Shown: positions 26,725 through 35,387 of the stretch, piece after piece
Layout: every line of letters starts with the position of its first letter
Position numbering within the stretch: the first letter of the stretch is position 1
Source: Sphingomonas mollis
GTDB lineage: Bacteria; Pseudomonadota; Alphaproteobacteria; Sphingomonadales; Sphingomonadaceae
Direction: 5' to 3'
NCBI RefSeq assembly: GCF_016427505.1
Contig: NZ_JAELXS010000008.1
Coordinates: 124,001 to 188,000 of the forward strand
Length of the DNA stretch: 64,000 nucleotides
The notes under the pieces: generated by a model
The model's input: the letters and a program-made list of their open reading frames with translations, nothing else
Told to the model about the DNA's origin: nothing
The model's database searches: none
Translations under genes and position numbers: made by a program

Positions 26725-28304
26725 CACCAGGTCGCGTACAGCGCCACGAGGATCAGGATGACCGCGATCGCGCCGACGTTGAAGCCGGTGGTGGTGCGAT
26801 AGCTGACGCTGGCGGTGTCGATCGTGTCGGTGCCGGCGCGGGCCTGTTTGGCGACGAGCGAGACGACGACCGCCAGCACGACGGTAAGCAGGAACACGAT
26901 ACCCATCCGGTCCATGAACGGCAGGCCCGGCGCCATGACCTTGAAGCCCCATGACAGGAGCACCGATCCGGCGGCGGCGGCGAGCGCACCGGCCTCGTTC
27001 GCGCGCTTCCAGAACAGGCCGAGCAGGAAGATCGTGGTGATGCCCGGCGTGAAGAAGCCGGTGAATTCCTGGATGAACTGGAACGCCTGATCCGACGCGC
27101 CGAGCAGCGGGCGAGCGGTGGCGATGGCGATCAGGATCGCAACCGTCGCGGTGATCCGGCCGACCATCACCAGATGCCGGTCCTCGCCGTCCCTGCCCGC
27201 GACATAGCCGCGCCGCTTCGAATAGAGATCGAGGGTGAAGATCGTGGCGATCGAATTGATCTTGGACGCGGTCGACGCGATGATCGCGGCGATCAGCGCG
27301 GCGAAGACGAGGCCGAGCAGGCCCGACGGCAACAGGCGCATCATCGTGGGATACGCCTCGTCCGGCTTGGCCAGATCGGGGGCCAGGACGACGGCGGCGA
27401 TGCCGGGCAACACGATGACGAGCGGCATCACCAGTTTCAGGAAGGCGGCGAACATCACGCCCTTCTGCGCTTCGGGCAGCGACTTGGCGGCCAGTGCGCG
27501 CTGGATGATGTACTGATTGAACCCCCAATAGCTGAGGTTGGCGATCCACATGCCGCCGATCAGCACCGACAGGCCGGGCAGGTCCATGTAGAACGGATCG
27601 CCCTTTTGCAGGATCATGTGGAAGTGATCGGGGACGGCGGTGGTCAGCTTGCTCCAGCCGGCGAGCACGCCCGCGCCCGCGCCGATCTCGTCCAGCGTCA
27701 GGTATGCGACGACGAGGCCGCCCAGCACCAGCAGCGCGACCTGCACGATGTCGGTCAGCGCCACCGCCTTCAGCCCGCCGCGCAACTGGTACACCAGCGC
27801 GAAGAGGCCGAGGATGACGAGGGCGATGTTCTGGTCGATGCCGGCGACCTTCGTGACCGCGATCGAGCCGAGCCAGATGATCGAGGTGAGGTTCACGAAG
27901 ACGTAGAGCGCCAGCCAGAAAAGCGCCATCAGCGTGCGGATCGACGGGCCGTACCGCCGTTCCAGAAACTGCGGCATCGTGTAGATTTCGTTCTTCAGGA
28001 AGATCGGCAGGAAGAATTTGCCGACGATCAGCAGCGTCAGCGCCGCCATCCATTCGTACGATGCGATGGCGAGGCCGATGGCATAACCCGATCCCGACAT
28101 GCCGACGATCTGTTCGGCCGAGATGTTGGCGGCGATCAGCGAGGTGCCGATCGCCCACCATGGCAGGCTCTTCGAGGCGAGGAAGTAATCCGTCGTGTTT
28201 TTCGGACCCGCCCCCGCCTTGTCGCGCGAGACATATTGCGCGAGGCCGAAGATGAACACGAAATAGATCGCGACGACCACGATATCGATGGTGGCGAGAT
28301 GCAT
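26721..28304 (-). CDS. Sodium:solute symporter (SSS family, SGLT-like sugar transporter)
   Basis: 527-aa inner-membrane protein with about 14 transmembrane segments. KNTTDYFLASKSLPWWAIGTSLIAANISAEQIVGMSGSGY is the SGLT-type helix-1 region including the sodium site; ASTASKINSIATIFTLDLY is the helix-8 sodium site (Ser/Ser). It resembles Vibrio vSGLT. Likely substrate is a galactose- or uronate-type sugar, because it is first in an operon with dgoK and dgoA and next to a TonB receptor. The CATATATATG palindrome at 28356-28365, about 50 bases upstream of the start, may be part of its promoter. Confidence 0.92.
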   Translation of the reverse strand: MHLATIDIVVVAIYFVFIFGLAQYVSRDKAGAGPKNTTDYFLASKSLPWWAIGTSLIAANISAEQIVGMSGSGYAIGLAIASYEWMAALTLLIVGKFFLPIFLKNEIYTMPQFLERRYGPSIRTLMALFWLALYVFVNLTSIIWLGSIAVTKVAGIDQNIALVILGLFALVYQLRGGLKAVALTDIVQVALLVLGGLVVAYLTLDEIGAGAGVLAGWSKLTTAVPDHFHMILQKGDPFYMDLPGLSVLIGGMWIANLSYWGFNQYIIQRALAAKSLPEAQKGVMFAAFLKLVMPLVIVLPGIAAVVLAPDLAKPDEAYPTMMRLLPSGLLGLVFAALIAAIIASTASKINSIATIFTLDLYSKRRGYVAGRDGEDRHLVMVGRITATVAILIAIATARPLLGASDQAFQFIQEFTGFFTPGITTIFLLGLFWKRANEAGALAAAAGSVLLSWGFKVMAPGLPFMDRMGIVFLLTVVLAVVVSLVAKQARAGTDTIDTASVSYRTTTGFNVGAIAVILILVALYATWW

Positions 28305-28450
28305 CGCTGGCGGCTTCCTTCCCCGAACGCCGCTACCCTGTGGGTGGCGGTCGCATATATATGATAAGCGAGCCTAGCAGCGGCGCGGGGCGGCGCGCAA
28401 CCCGCCGTCCGTGCTGACGATCGACCGGGATATTCGATTTCAACCCGCGC

Positions 28451-28524
28451 CGTCATTGCGAGCGTAGCGAAGCGACACAGGGCGTCGTGCGTGGCGCTGG
28501 ATTGCTTCGCTACGATTGAAACGA
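28451..28524. repeat. CGTCATTGCGAGCGTAGCGA palindromic element, degenerate copy
   Basis: The left arm is intact (CGTCATTGCGAGCGTAGCGA then AGC). The right arm (GGATTGCTTCGCTACG) has lost its outer CTCGCAATGACG. It lies between the end of the TonB receptor gene and the start of the symporter gene. Full copy at 32142; half copy at 39355. Confidence 0.75.
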
Positions 28525-28528
28525 CAGG

Positions 28529-30898
28529 TCAGATTCGCACGCGGAAGGTGGCGCCGATGACGCGGGGGTCGCTGGGCGTGGCGACGATCAGGCCGCTGTT
28601 GCCTGCCTGGATCGTCAGGTTCTGGATGTAATCCGCGTCCAGCAGATTGCGCGCGAACACCGCCAGTTCCCAGCCGGCGATCGAACGATAGCCGATCGAG
28701 GCGTTGGTCAGGTTGTACCCCTCCACCCAGGTAAAGCGGGACAGCGAGGACTCGCCGTTATAGCCGGAGCGCGAATTGCTATCGACATGGACGAAGCCCG
28801 ATCCGGCATCGCCGATCGGCTGCGCGTAATCGGCGCTGGCGCTGATCGACCAGCGCGGCAGCGAGGCGAGGCGGCGGCCCGACAGGTCGCACGCCGCCGT
28901 TGCGGCGGTCTGGCGTTCGAGCGGGCAGGGCCCCTGCGGATAGCGATCATAGGTGCCATCGGCATAGGCGAGACCGATACGGGTCGACAGGCCGCGGGCG
29001 ATACGGGCGGTGGCGTCCACCTCGAACCCCTTCACCACGACGCGGGGGATGTTCGAGAGGTAGCCGCGCAGCGCCACGGTCTGCGAACTGTCGACCAGCG
29101 TGGCCTGGAAATCGTCGACGCGGGTGTAATAGGCGTCGGCGTTCAGGATCAGGCGACGGTCGAACACTTGCGTCTTCAGTCCCGCCTCGTACGTCGTGTT
29201 GCGTTCCGGGCGGACGACGGCGGTGGCGAGGACGGGCTGGTTGGCGGCGTTGACCGGCAGGCCGGACATGTTGATGCCGCCCGATTTGAAGCCGCGCGCA
29301 TAGCTGATATAGCCCAGCACCCGGTCGGTTGCCTGCCACGACAGGTTGGCGCGGCCCGACAGGCTGCCGTCATGGTCGCTGGCGGCATAGGTCTGGGGCC
29401 GGATGATCGACAGCTTGGCATTGTCGAGCGCGGTGCCGGGGGTGGTGGGCAGGCCGCCGAAGCGATTGGAGGTGTAGTAGCCGTCCTTGTCCTCGTACGT
29501 GTAGCGCAGGCCGCCGGTCAGGGTGACGCGGTCGATCAGCTTCAGGTTCGCCTCGCCGAACGCGGCATAGCTGCGCGACGTGAAGTCGGTGTAGCCGTCG
29601 GTGCCGTAGCCATCGAGCAGGTTGGCGGGGACGCGGGTGCTGTTCGCGCCCGTGGTCGGGCCGATCAGCCAATAGGCGGCCTGTGACGAATAGACCGAAT
29701 TCGGCCGCCCCTCGATATTCTGGAAGAAATAATAGAGGCCGGCGACCCAGGTCAGCCGGTGGTCGCCGTTCGACGCGATGCGCAGTTCCTGGCTGACCTG
29801 ATCCTGGCGCGAGGGGATGTGCTGGACCGTCTGGATCGGCACACCGGTGTAATCGCGGTCGTTGGCGGCATCCCAGTTCCAGAAGCGCCATGCGGTGACG
29901 GAGGTGAGCGTGACCGGACCCATGTTCCAGTCGGTGATCGCCGAGACGCCGCCTTCGTTGGTGTCGACGCCGAGCGGCGCGTCGATGTCGGTGACGCGGT
30001 CGTAGGGATCGGTGCTGGCGGGGCGATAGCCGAGGCCGGCGGCGAGGGCCGGATATTGACGCGAGGCGGGGCGCAGCGACTGGCCGACGCGTAGATAGAC
30101 CTGCGTGCAGCAATTGCTCTGGAAATTGGTGAAGTCGGCGATCAGGCGCAGTTGCAGGTCGTCGGACGGCTTGATGAGCAACTGGCCGCGGACCGCCTGA
30201 TTGCCGATCTGGTTGTGGTCCTGACCGGTGCGGACGTTGCGGATCACGCCGTCGCGGCGGGTGACGACGCCCGACAGGCGGAAGGCGACGGTGTCGTCGA
30301 TCGGGCCGGAGCCGGCGAAGCGCGCCTGCACGAAATTATAGTCGCCATAGGACAACTCGCCCTGGAATTCGGGGGTGAATGTCGGTGCGCGGGTGGTGAT
30401 GTTGATCGCGCCGGCGGTGGTGTTCTTGCCGAACAGCGTCCCCTGCGGCCCGCGCAGTTCCTCGATCTGTTGGATGTCGGAGAAGTCGAACGCGGCGGTG
30501 GCGGGGCGGGCGTGATAGACCTGATCGACATAGAAGCCGACGCCCGGTTCCAGCCCGTCGTTCGACTGGCTGACCGCGACGACGCTGGAGCCGAGGCCGC
30601 GGATCGTGAAGGCGGTGTTGCGCGGGTTGGCGGACGAATAGTTCAGGCTGGGGATCAGCACCGCCAGATTTTGCGTGTTCACGGTGTAGCTCTGGTCGAG
30701 CAGGTCGCCGCCGACGACGCTGAGCGCGCCGGGTACGCGCTGCGCATCCTCGGCGCGGCGGCGGGCGGTGACGATGACGGCGGGGAGAGCGTCCTCGTCT
30801 GTGGTCGCGGCCGTATCGGGCGGGGTGTCCGTCTGTGCCCATGCCGGCACCGCCGTGCCGGCCAGCCACAGCGCCATGGCGGTCGAAATCCCCTTCAT
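28529..30898 (-). CDS. TonB-dependent outer-membrane receptor
   Basis: 789-aa outer-membrane protein. The signal peptide (MKGISTAMALWLAGTAVPAW, then AQ) starts at ATG 30898 with GGGGAA upstream; the open frame continues 75 bases further without a signal. The plug domain contains LPAVIVTARRRAEDAQRVPG (TonB-box-like), TAFTIRGLGSSVVAVSQ and IQQIEELRGPQGTLFGKNTT. The barrel ends in the aromatic/hydrophobic-terminated GATFRVRI. It resembles the uptake receptors sphingomonads pair with sugar operons, so it probably imports an oligosaccharide or uronide for the neighbouring catabolic genes. A 15-bp palindrome lies 20 bases upstream of the start. Confidence 0.93.
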   Translation of the reverse strand: MKGISTAMALWLAGTAVPAWAQTDTPPDTAATTDEDALPAVIVTARRRAEDAQRVPGALSVVGGDLLDQSYTVNTQNLAVLIPSLNYSSANPRNTAFTIRGLGSSVVAVSQSNDGLEPGVGFYVDQVYHARPATAAFDFSDIQQIEELRGPQGTLFGKNTTAGAINITTRAPTFTPEFQGELSYGDYNFVQARFAGSGPIDDTVAFRLSGVVTRRDGVIRNVRTGQDHNQIGNQAVRGQLLIKPSDDLQLRLIADFTNFQSNCCTQVYLRVGQSLRPASRQYPALAAGLGYRPASTDPYDRVTDIDAPLGVDTNEGGVSAITDWNMGPVTLTSVTAWRFWNWDAANDRDYTGVPIQTVQHIPSRQDQVSQELRIASNGDHRLTWVAGLYYFFQNIEGRPNSVYSSQAAYWLIGPTTGANSTRVPANLLDGYGTDGYTDFTSRSYAAFGEANLKLIDRVTLTGGLRYTYEDKDGYYTSNRFGGLPTTPGTALDNAKLSIIRPQTYAASDHDGSLSGRANLSWQATDRVLGYISYARGFKSGGINMSGLPVNAANQPVLATAVVRPERNTTYEAGLKTQVFDRRLILNADAYYTRVDDFQATLVDSSQTVALRGYLSNIPRVVVKGFEVDATARIARGLSTRIGLAYADGTYDRYPQGPCPLERQTAATAACDLSGRRLASLPRWSISASADYAQPIGDAGSGFVHVDSNSRSGYNGESSLSRFTWVEGYNLTNASIGYRSIAGWELAVFARNLLDADYIQNLTIQAGNSGLIVATPSDPRVIGATFRVRI

Positions 30899-30918
30899 CG
30901 CGTATTCCCCGTTTTTCC

Positions 30919-30933
30919 GGACCCTTAGGGTCC
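30919..30933. promoter_or_regulatory. Palindrome in the leader of the TonB receptor gene
   Basis: GGACCC-TTA-GGGTCC is a perfect inverted repeat 20 bases upstream of the receptor ATG, just beyond its ribosome binding site. It could be a repressor site or a leader hairpin controlling initiation. Confidence 0.4.
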
Positions 30934-31039
30934 TGTCCCCGGCACCACTGATATATACGAAGGAATATAGCAATAGGCGCGACCGGGGCGTTTATGCTGC
31001 ACTGCGGAACCGGCGTCGTCCGGCCCGGTTGAGGACGGC

Positions 31040-32134
31040 ATGAAGATATCCGACTGGCGCGTGCCGCACGAATGGGTCTGGGTGCAGAGCGTCGCGATCG
31101 TCTCGCTGGCGGTGCTGGTGGCGCTGGCCGCGCACTGGCTGGTGATGCGGATCGCGCTGCGGACCGGGCGGCGGCGGACGCGGGAAGCGCGGGCGATGGT
31201 GCTGGGTGAGATACGGCGGCCGTCGCAGTGGGTGTTCGTGTCGATCGCGGTCAGCTTCGCCGCACGCACGCTGCCGATGGATCGCGACGTGCGGGAGTTG
31301 TGGGAACAGTTGCTGGGCTTTGCGGTGCCGGCGCTCCTTGGCTGGTCGGCGATCGCGGGGATGCGGGCGGTGCAGCGGATCGTCGAGCTGCAATCCGATA
31401 TCAGCGTCGAGGACAATCTGGCCGCCCGGCGCAAGCGGACGCGGGCGACGATCCTGGGGCGGATATCGTCGTTCTTCATCATCTTCGTGACGGTGTGCCT
31501 GATGCTGCTGAGCGTGCCGGGCATCCGCACGATCGGCGTCACGCTGATGGCGTCGGCGGGTATCGCCGGACTCGTCGTCGGTGCAGCGGCGCAACCGGCG
31601 CTGAAGAACCTGATCGCCGGCGTGCAGATGGCGTTCACCGAGCCGATCCGGCTGGACGACGTGGTGATCGTGGCGGGCGAATGGGGGCGGATCGAGGAGA
31701 TCAGGCTGACCTTCGTTGTCATCAAGCTGTGGGACGAGCGGCGACTGGTGGTGCCGGTGTCGAAGTTTCTGGAGGAAAGTTTCCAGAACTGGACGCGCGA
31801 GACGAGCCGGCTGCTGGGATCGGTGTTCTGGTATGTCGATCCGGCCGCCGACGTGGCGCGCATCCGTGAGGCGGTGGGCCGGGCGGTGCAGGCGAGCGAG
31901 CGGTGGGACGGCCGTTTCTGGAACTGTCAGGTGACGGACGTGAAGGCGGACGCGGTGGAGATTCGGGGGCTGATGACGGCCAAGGATGCCTCGATCAGCT
32001 TCGACCTGCGCTGCGAAGTGCGCGAGGCGGTGCTGGCGTTCATGCGCGACGAGATGCCCGAAGCGATGCCGCGTGGGCGTATCCTGTTCCCGGAGGCTGT
32101 CGCTTCGCCGCAGCAGGATGGGCGGCGGTTGTAG
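31040..32134 (+). CDS. Small-conductance mechanosensitive channel, MscS family
   Basis: 364-aa inner-membrane protein with about four transmembrane helices. The pore helix is MASAGIAGLVVGAAAQPALKNLIAGVQMAFTEP, the Gly/Ala-rich TM3 of MscS. It is followed by the beta domain (IRLDDVVIVAGEWGRIEEIRLTFVVIKLWDERRLVVPVSKF). It opens under membrane tension to release solutes on hypo-osmotic shock. A trehalose (osmolyte) operon converges on it just downstream, a sensible physiological pairing though on the opposite strand. Ends 8 bases before a long perfect inverted repeat. Confidence 0.92.
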   Translation: MKISDWRVPHEWVWVQSVAIVSLAVLVALAAHWLVMRIALRTGRRRTREARAMVLGEIRRPSQWVFVSIAVSFAARTLPMDRDVRELWEQLLGFAVPALLGWSAIAGMRAVQRIVELQSDISVEDNLAARRKRTRATILGRISSFFIIFVTVCLMLLSVPGIRTIGVTLMASAGIAGLVVGAAAQPALKNLIAGVQMAFTEPIRLDDVVIVAGEWGRIEEIRLTFVVIKLWDERRLVVPVSKFLEESFQNWTRETSRLLGSVFWYVDPAADVARIREAVGRAVQASERWDGRFWNCQVTDVKADAVEIRGLMTAKDASISFDLRCEVREAVLAFMRDEMPEAMPRGRILFPEAVASPQQDGRRL

Positions 32135-32141
32135 GGGCGGG

Positions 32142-32207
32142 CGTCATTGCGAGCGTAGCGAAGCAACCCAGGACGCCCTGGGTTGCTTCGCTACGCTCGC
32201 AATGACG
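32142..32207. repeat. 66-bp palindromic element with perfect 31-bp arms
   Basis: The left arm begins CGTCATTGCGAGCGTAGCGA and ends GCAACCCAGG. The right arm (32177-32207) is its exact reverse complement, separated by ACGC. It lies exactly between the convergent stops of mscS (32134) and otsA (32218), so its RNA hairpin can end both transcripts. Same family as 28451 and 39355. The perfect arms suggest recent arrival or gene conversion. Confidence 0.9.
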
Positions 32208-32217
32208 GAAGGGGTGG

Positions 32218-33609
32218 TCAGGCGTGTTCGTGGGCGTGTTTGCCTTCCAGCGCATCGAGGAACAGGCGGCACCACCAGAACACGTCCTCACGGCGGAGAC
32301 CGTCGATCATCGATTCCCAGCGGCGCTTGCGTTCGGCGAGCGGCATTTCCAGCGCCTTGACGATGGCATCGGCCATGTCCTCGGCGCTGTAGGGGTTGAC
32401 CAGCACCGCCTCCTTCATCTGTGCGGCGGCGCCGGCGAAGGTGGAGAGGATCAGGACGCCGGGATCGTCGGGGTCCTGTGCCGCGACATATTCCTTGGCG
32501 ACGAGGTTCATACCGTCGCGAAGCGGCGTGACCAGCGCGATGCGCGCCGCGCGGTAGATGCCGGCCAGTTCCTGTCGCGGATACCCTTGGTTGACGTAGC
32601 GGATCGGCACCCAGTCGATATCGGCATATTCGCCGTTGATCCGGCCCGACAGCGCATCGAGGTCGCTGCGGATCTCCTGATAGGTATCGACCGTCGCCCG
32701 GCTGGGCGGCGCGATCTGGAGCAGATAGACGAGCGCACGGCGATCGGGGTTGTTGGCGAGGAAACGCTCGTATCCCAGCAACCGCTCGCGCAGGCCCTTG
32801 GAATAATCGAGCCGGTCGACGCCGACGATCAGGCTGCGGCCGGTGGACGACATGTGCATCCGGTCGCGGGCGAAGCGGGCTTCCTTCGAGCGGGCGGCGG
32901 CCTCGAATTCGGCGGTGTCGATGCCGATCGGCGCGACGATCGCGTGGACGCGGCGATCGCCGACGACGGCGCAGCCATCCTCGTCGATCGTGCCTTCGAG
33001 GATATCGACGACGTAGCGGCGGAAACTGTCGAGCCAGTCCTCGGTATGGAAACCGACGACGTCATAGGCGAACAACGATTCCACCAGCTTGCGATGGCTG
33101 GGCAGCGAGGTCAGCAGCCGCGCCGGCGGCCACGGCGTGTGCAGGAAGAAGCCGAGCCGGTTCTTCAGCCCGCGATCACGCAGTTCGCGACCGAGCGGGA
33201 TCAGGTGGTAATCGTGGACCCAGACGAGGTCGTCATGATCGATCAGCGGCATGACCGTATCGGCGAAACGCTTGTTCACGCGGCTGTAGCCGCCTGCGAA
33301 ATCGCGTTCGAATTCGGTCAGGTCGATGCGGTAATGAAACAGCGGCCACAGCGTGCGGTTGGCGTAGCCGTTATAATATTCGTCGAGGTCCTGTTCTTCC
33401 AGATCGATCGTCGCGGTGGTGACGCCGTTGCCCTCGGTCCGGTGGATTTCACCGGTGAACTGTTCGGTCGTCTCGCCCGACCAGCCGAACCAGATGCCAC
33501 CGTGTTCGCGCAGTGCCGACAGGAGCGCGACGGCGAGGCCACCCTGATTGCCGCTGGCGTCCGCCTTCGGCACGGCGACGCGGTTCGAGATGACGACGAG
33601 GCGGCTCAA
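32218..33609 (-). CDS. otsA: Alpha,alpha-trehalose-phosphate synthase (UDP/GDP-glucose forming)
   Basis: 463-aa glycosyltransferase family 20 enzyme making trehalose-6-phosphate. N-terminal LVVISNRVAVPK, then DDLVWVHDYHLIPLG, then LIVGVDRLDYSKGLRERLLGYERFL, then RDGMNLVAKEYVAAQ are the GT20 signatures, in order. The TTG start overlaps the GH15 gene stop (TTGA) and yields exactly the conserved N-terminus. Third gene of otsB-GH15-otsA. Cytoplasmic; role in osmo- and desiccation protection. Confidence 0.95.
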   Translation of the reverse strand: MSRLVVISNRVAVPKADASGNQGGLAVALLSALREHGGIWFGWSGETTEQFTGEIHRTEGNGVTTATIDLEEQDLDEYYNGYANRTLWPLFHYRIDLTEFERDFAGGYSRVNKRFADTVMPLIDHDDLVWVHDYHLIPLGRELRDRGLKNRLGFFLHTPWPPARLLTSLPSHRKLVESLFAYDVVGFHTEDWLDSFRRYVVDILEGTIDEDGCAVVGDRRVHAIVAPIGIDTAEFEAAARSKEARFARDRMHMSSTGRSLIVGVDRLDYSKGLRERLLGYERFLANNPDRRALVYLLQIAPPSRATVDTYQEIRSDLDALSGRINGEYADIDWVPIRYVNQGYPRQELAGIYRAARIALVTPLRDGMNLVAKEYVAAQDPDDPGVLILSTFAGAAAQMKEAVLVNPYSAEDMADAIVKALEMPLAERKRRWESMIDGLRREDVFWWCRLFLDALEGKHAHEHA

Positions 33610-35387
33610 CGTACTTTACTCCAGGGTTCGCTCAACAGTCCGGCGCAGTTGATGAGTCCCACAAGCGAATAGGTCTGCGGATAGTTTCCCCACAGCTCGC
33701 CGGAGGTGGGATCGATATCCTCCGACAACAGGCCGGCGGGGGTGCGACGGGCGACCATCTCCTCGAACAGGGCGCGGGCATCGTCGCGCCGGCCGGTGGC
33801 GTGCAATGCCTCGATCAGCCAGAAGGTGCAGACGTTGAACGCGGTCTTCGGCAGGCCGAAATCATCCTCGCTGTCGTAGCGGAGCATATAGGCGCCGCGG
33901 CGCAGGCCCTTTTCCACCGCTTCCAGCGTCGATTGAAACCGGGGGTCGTCGGGCGTGAAGAAACGCAGGTCGAGCAGTTCGATCAGGCTGGCGTCGAGGT
34001 CGTCGCCGTCGAACGTCGCCGACATGCGCTTGGTGTCCTCGCGCCATGCCTGCTGCTCGATCGTCGCGCGCATCGTCGTCGCGCGATCGTCCCAGAAACG
34101 GCAGCGTTCGGTCAGGCCGAGGACGCGGGCGGCGCTGGCGAGGCGGTCGCAGGCCGCCCAGCACATCGCCGCCGAATAGGTGTGGACGGCGACCTTGGTG
34201 CGCAGTTCCCACAGGCCGGCATCGGGTTTGTCATAGACCTGCCAAGCCAGTTCGCCGACGCGTTCCAGCGACCTGAAATCCTCCTTGCTGGCGAGGCGAT
34301 AGAGGCGGGTGTCGTGGAACGCCTGCACGTTGGACAGGACGATCTGGCCATAGGCGTCGTGCTGGACCTGTTCATACGCCTGATTGCCGACGCGGACCGG
34401 CCCCATGCCGCGATAGCCGACGAGATCGTCGGCGATCCGCTCGGGCAACTCCGCCTCGCCCGACACGCCGTAGAGCGGCTGGATATGGCCGCCATCGGCA
34501 TCGTCGACGATGTTGCGGAGATATTCGAGATACCCCTCCAGCACGTCGAGCGCGCCGAGCCGGTTCAGCGCCTGCACCGTGTAATAGGCATCGCGAATCC
34601 AGCAGTAGCGGTAATCCCAGTTGCGCCCGGAATCGGCATGTTCGGGCAGGCTGGTCGTCATCGCCGCGACGATCGCGCCGGTTTCCTCGTGCTGGCACAG
34701 TTTCAGCGTGATCGCGGCGCGGATCACCACGTCCTGCCATTCGAGCGGAATGGCGAGGCCGCGGACCCATTGCCGCCATTCGTCGCGGGTCTGGTCGAGC
34801 ATCATGTCGACGCCGTATTCCAGACTGCCGGCGAAGCTCTCGTCGGGGCCGAGGAAGAAGCGGAGCGGCTTTTCCAGCCGGAAATATTCCTCGCGGCGCA
34901 GGCGGTCGATGGGGGCGGTGGTCGTCAGTCGGACGGTCTGGTCGCGCATCAGGAAGCGGATGTGGTTGGAGCCGGCGGTGATGCTGGTCGGCTTGCCCCA
35001 GTCGGTGGCGACGCGCAGCGCCATGCGGATACGCGGCGATCCCGCCACCGGCCGGACGATGCGCGCAAAGGCGGTGGGACGGTAATCGCGGTCGTTGCGG
35101 CGGAAGCGCGGGCAGAAATCGGTGATCTCCACCGCGTTGCCGGCCGCATCCTCATGCCGGGTGACGAGGATCGGGGTGTTGCGCAGGTAACGCTGTTCGG
35201 TCTTCACCGTGTCGGCGAGATCGATCGACCAGTATCCGGTGTCGGGATCGCCATCGTCGAGCAGCGCGCTGAACGCCGGATCGCCATCGACGCGGGGGAT
35301 GCAGCCCCAGACGAACCGGCCGGTGGCATCGACCAGCGCCGACACCTGGCAATTGCCGATCGGCCACAGGTTCATGGTCGCTTCCAT
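33606..35387 (-). CDS. Glycoside hydrolase family 15 protein (glucoamylase/trehalase-like)
   Basis: 593-aa protein without a signal peptide. The N-terminal beta domain (LWPIGNCQVSALVDATGRFVW) is followed by an (alpha/alpha)6 barrel with DSGRNWDYRYCWIRDAYYTV, the GH15 active-site region. GLLSEDIDPTSGELWGNYPQTYSLVGLINCA, near the C-terminus, carries the usual second catalytic Glu region (SEDIDP). GH15 proteins in bacterial trehalose operons are glucoamylases or trehalases; adjusting trehalose or glycogen pools is the inference. ATG 35387 overlaps the otsB stop (TGATG); ATG 35375, four codons later, has GGAAG upstream and is an alternative. Confidence 0.92.
   Translation of the reverse strand: MEATMNLWPIGNCQVSALVDATGRFVWGCIPRVDGDPAFSALLDDGDPDTGYWSIDLADTVKTEQRYLRNTPILVTRHEDAAGNAVEITDFCPRFRRNDRDYRPTAFARIVRPVAGSPRIRMALRVATDWGKPTSITAGSNHIRFLMRDQTVRLTTTAPIDRLRREEYFRLEKPLRFFLGPDESFAGSLEYGVDMMLDQTRDEWRQWVRGLAIPLEWQDVVIRAAITLKLCQHEETGAIVAAMTTSLPEHADSGRNWDYRYCWIRDAYYTVQALNRLGALDVLEGYLEYLRNIVDDADGGHIQPLYGVSGEAELPERIADDLVGYRGMGPVRVGNQAYEQVQHDAYGQIVLSNVQAFHDTRLYRLASKEDFRSLERVGELAWQVYDKPDAGLWELRTKVAVHTYSAAMCWAACDRLASAARVLGLTERCRFWDDRATTMRATIEQQAWREDTKRMSATFDGDDLDASLIELLDLRFFTPDDPRFQSTLEAVEKGLRRGAYMLRYDSEDDFGLPKTAFNVCTFWLIEALHATGRRDDARALFEEMVARRTPAGLLSEDIDPTSGELWGNYPQTYSLVGLINCAGLLSEPWSKVR

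Noticed and set aside
26725-28161. Upstream extension of the dgoK frame through the symporter gene
   Set aside because: The extension is an antiphase shadow (Arg/Gly/His-rich). The DgoK fold starts at the GTG overlapping the symporter stop.
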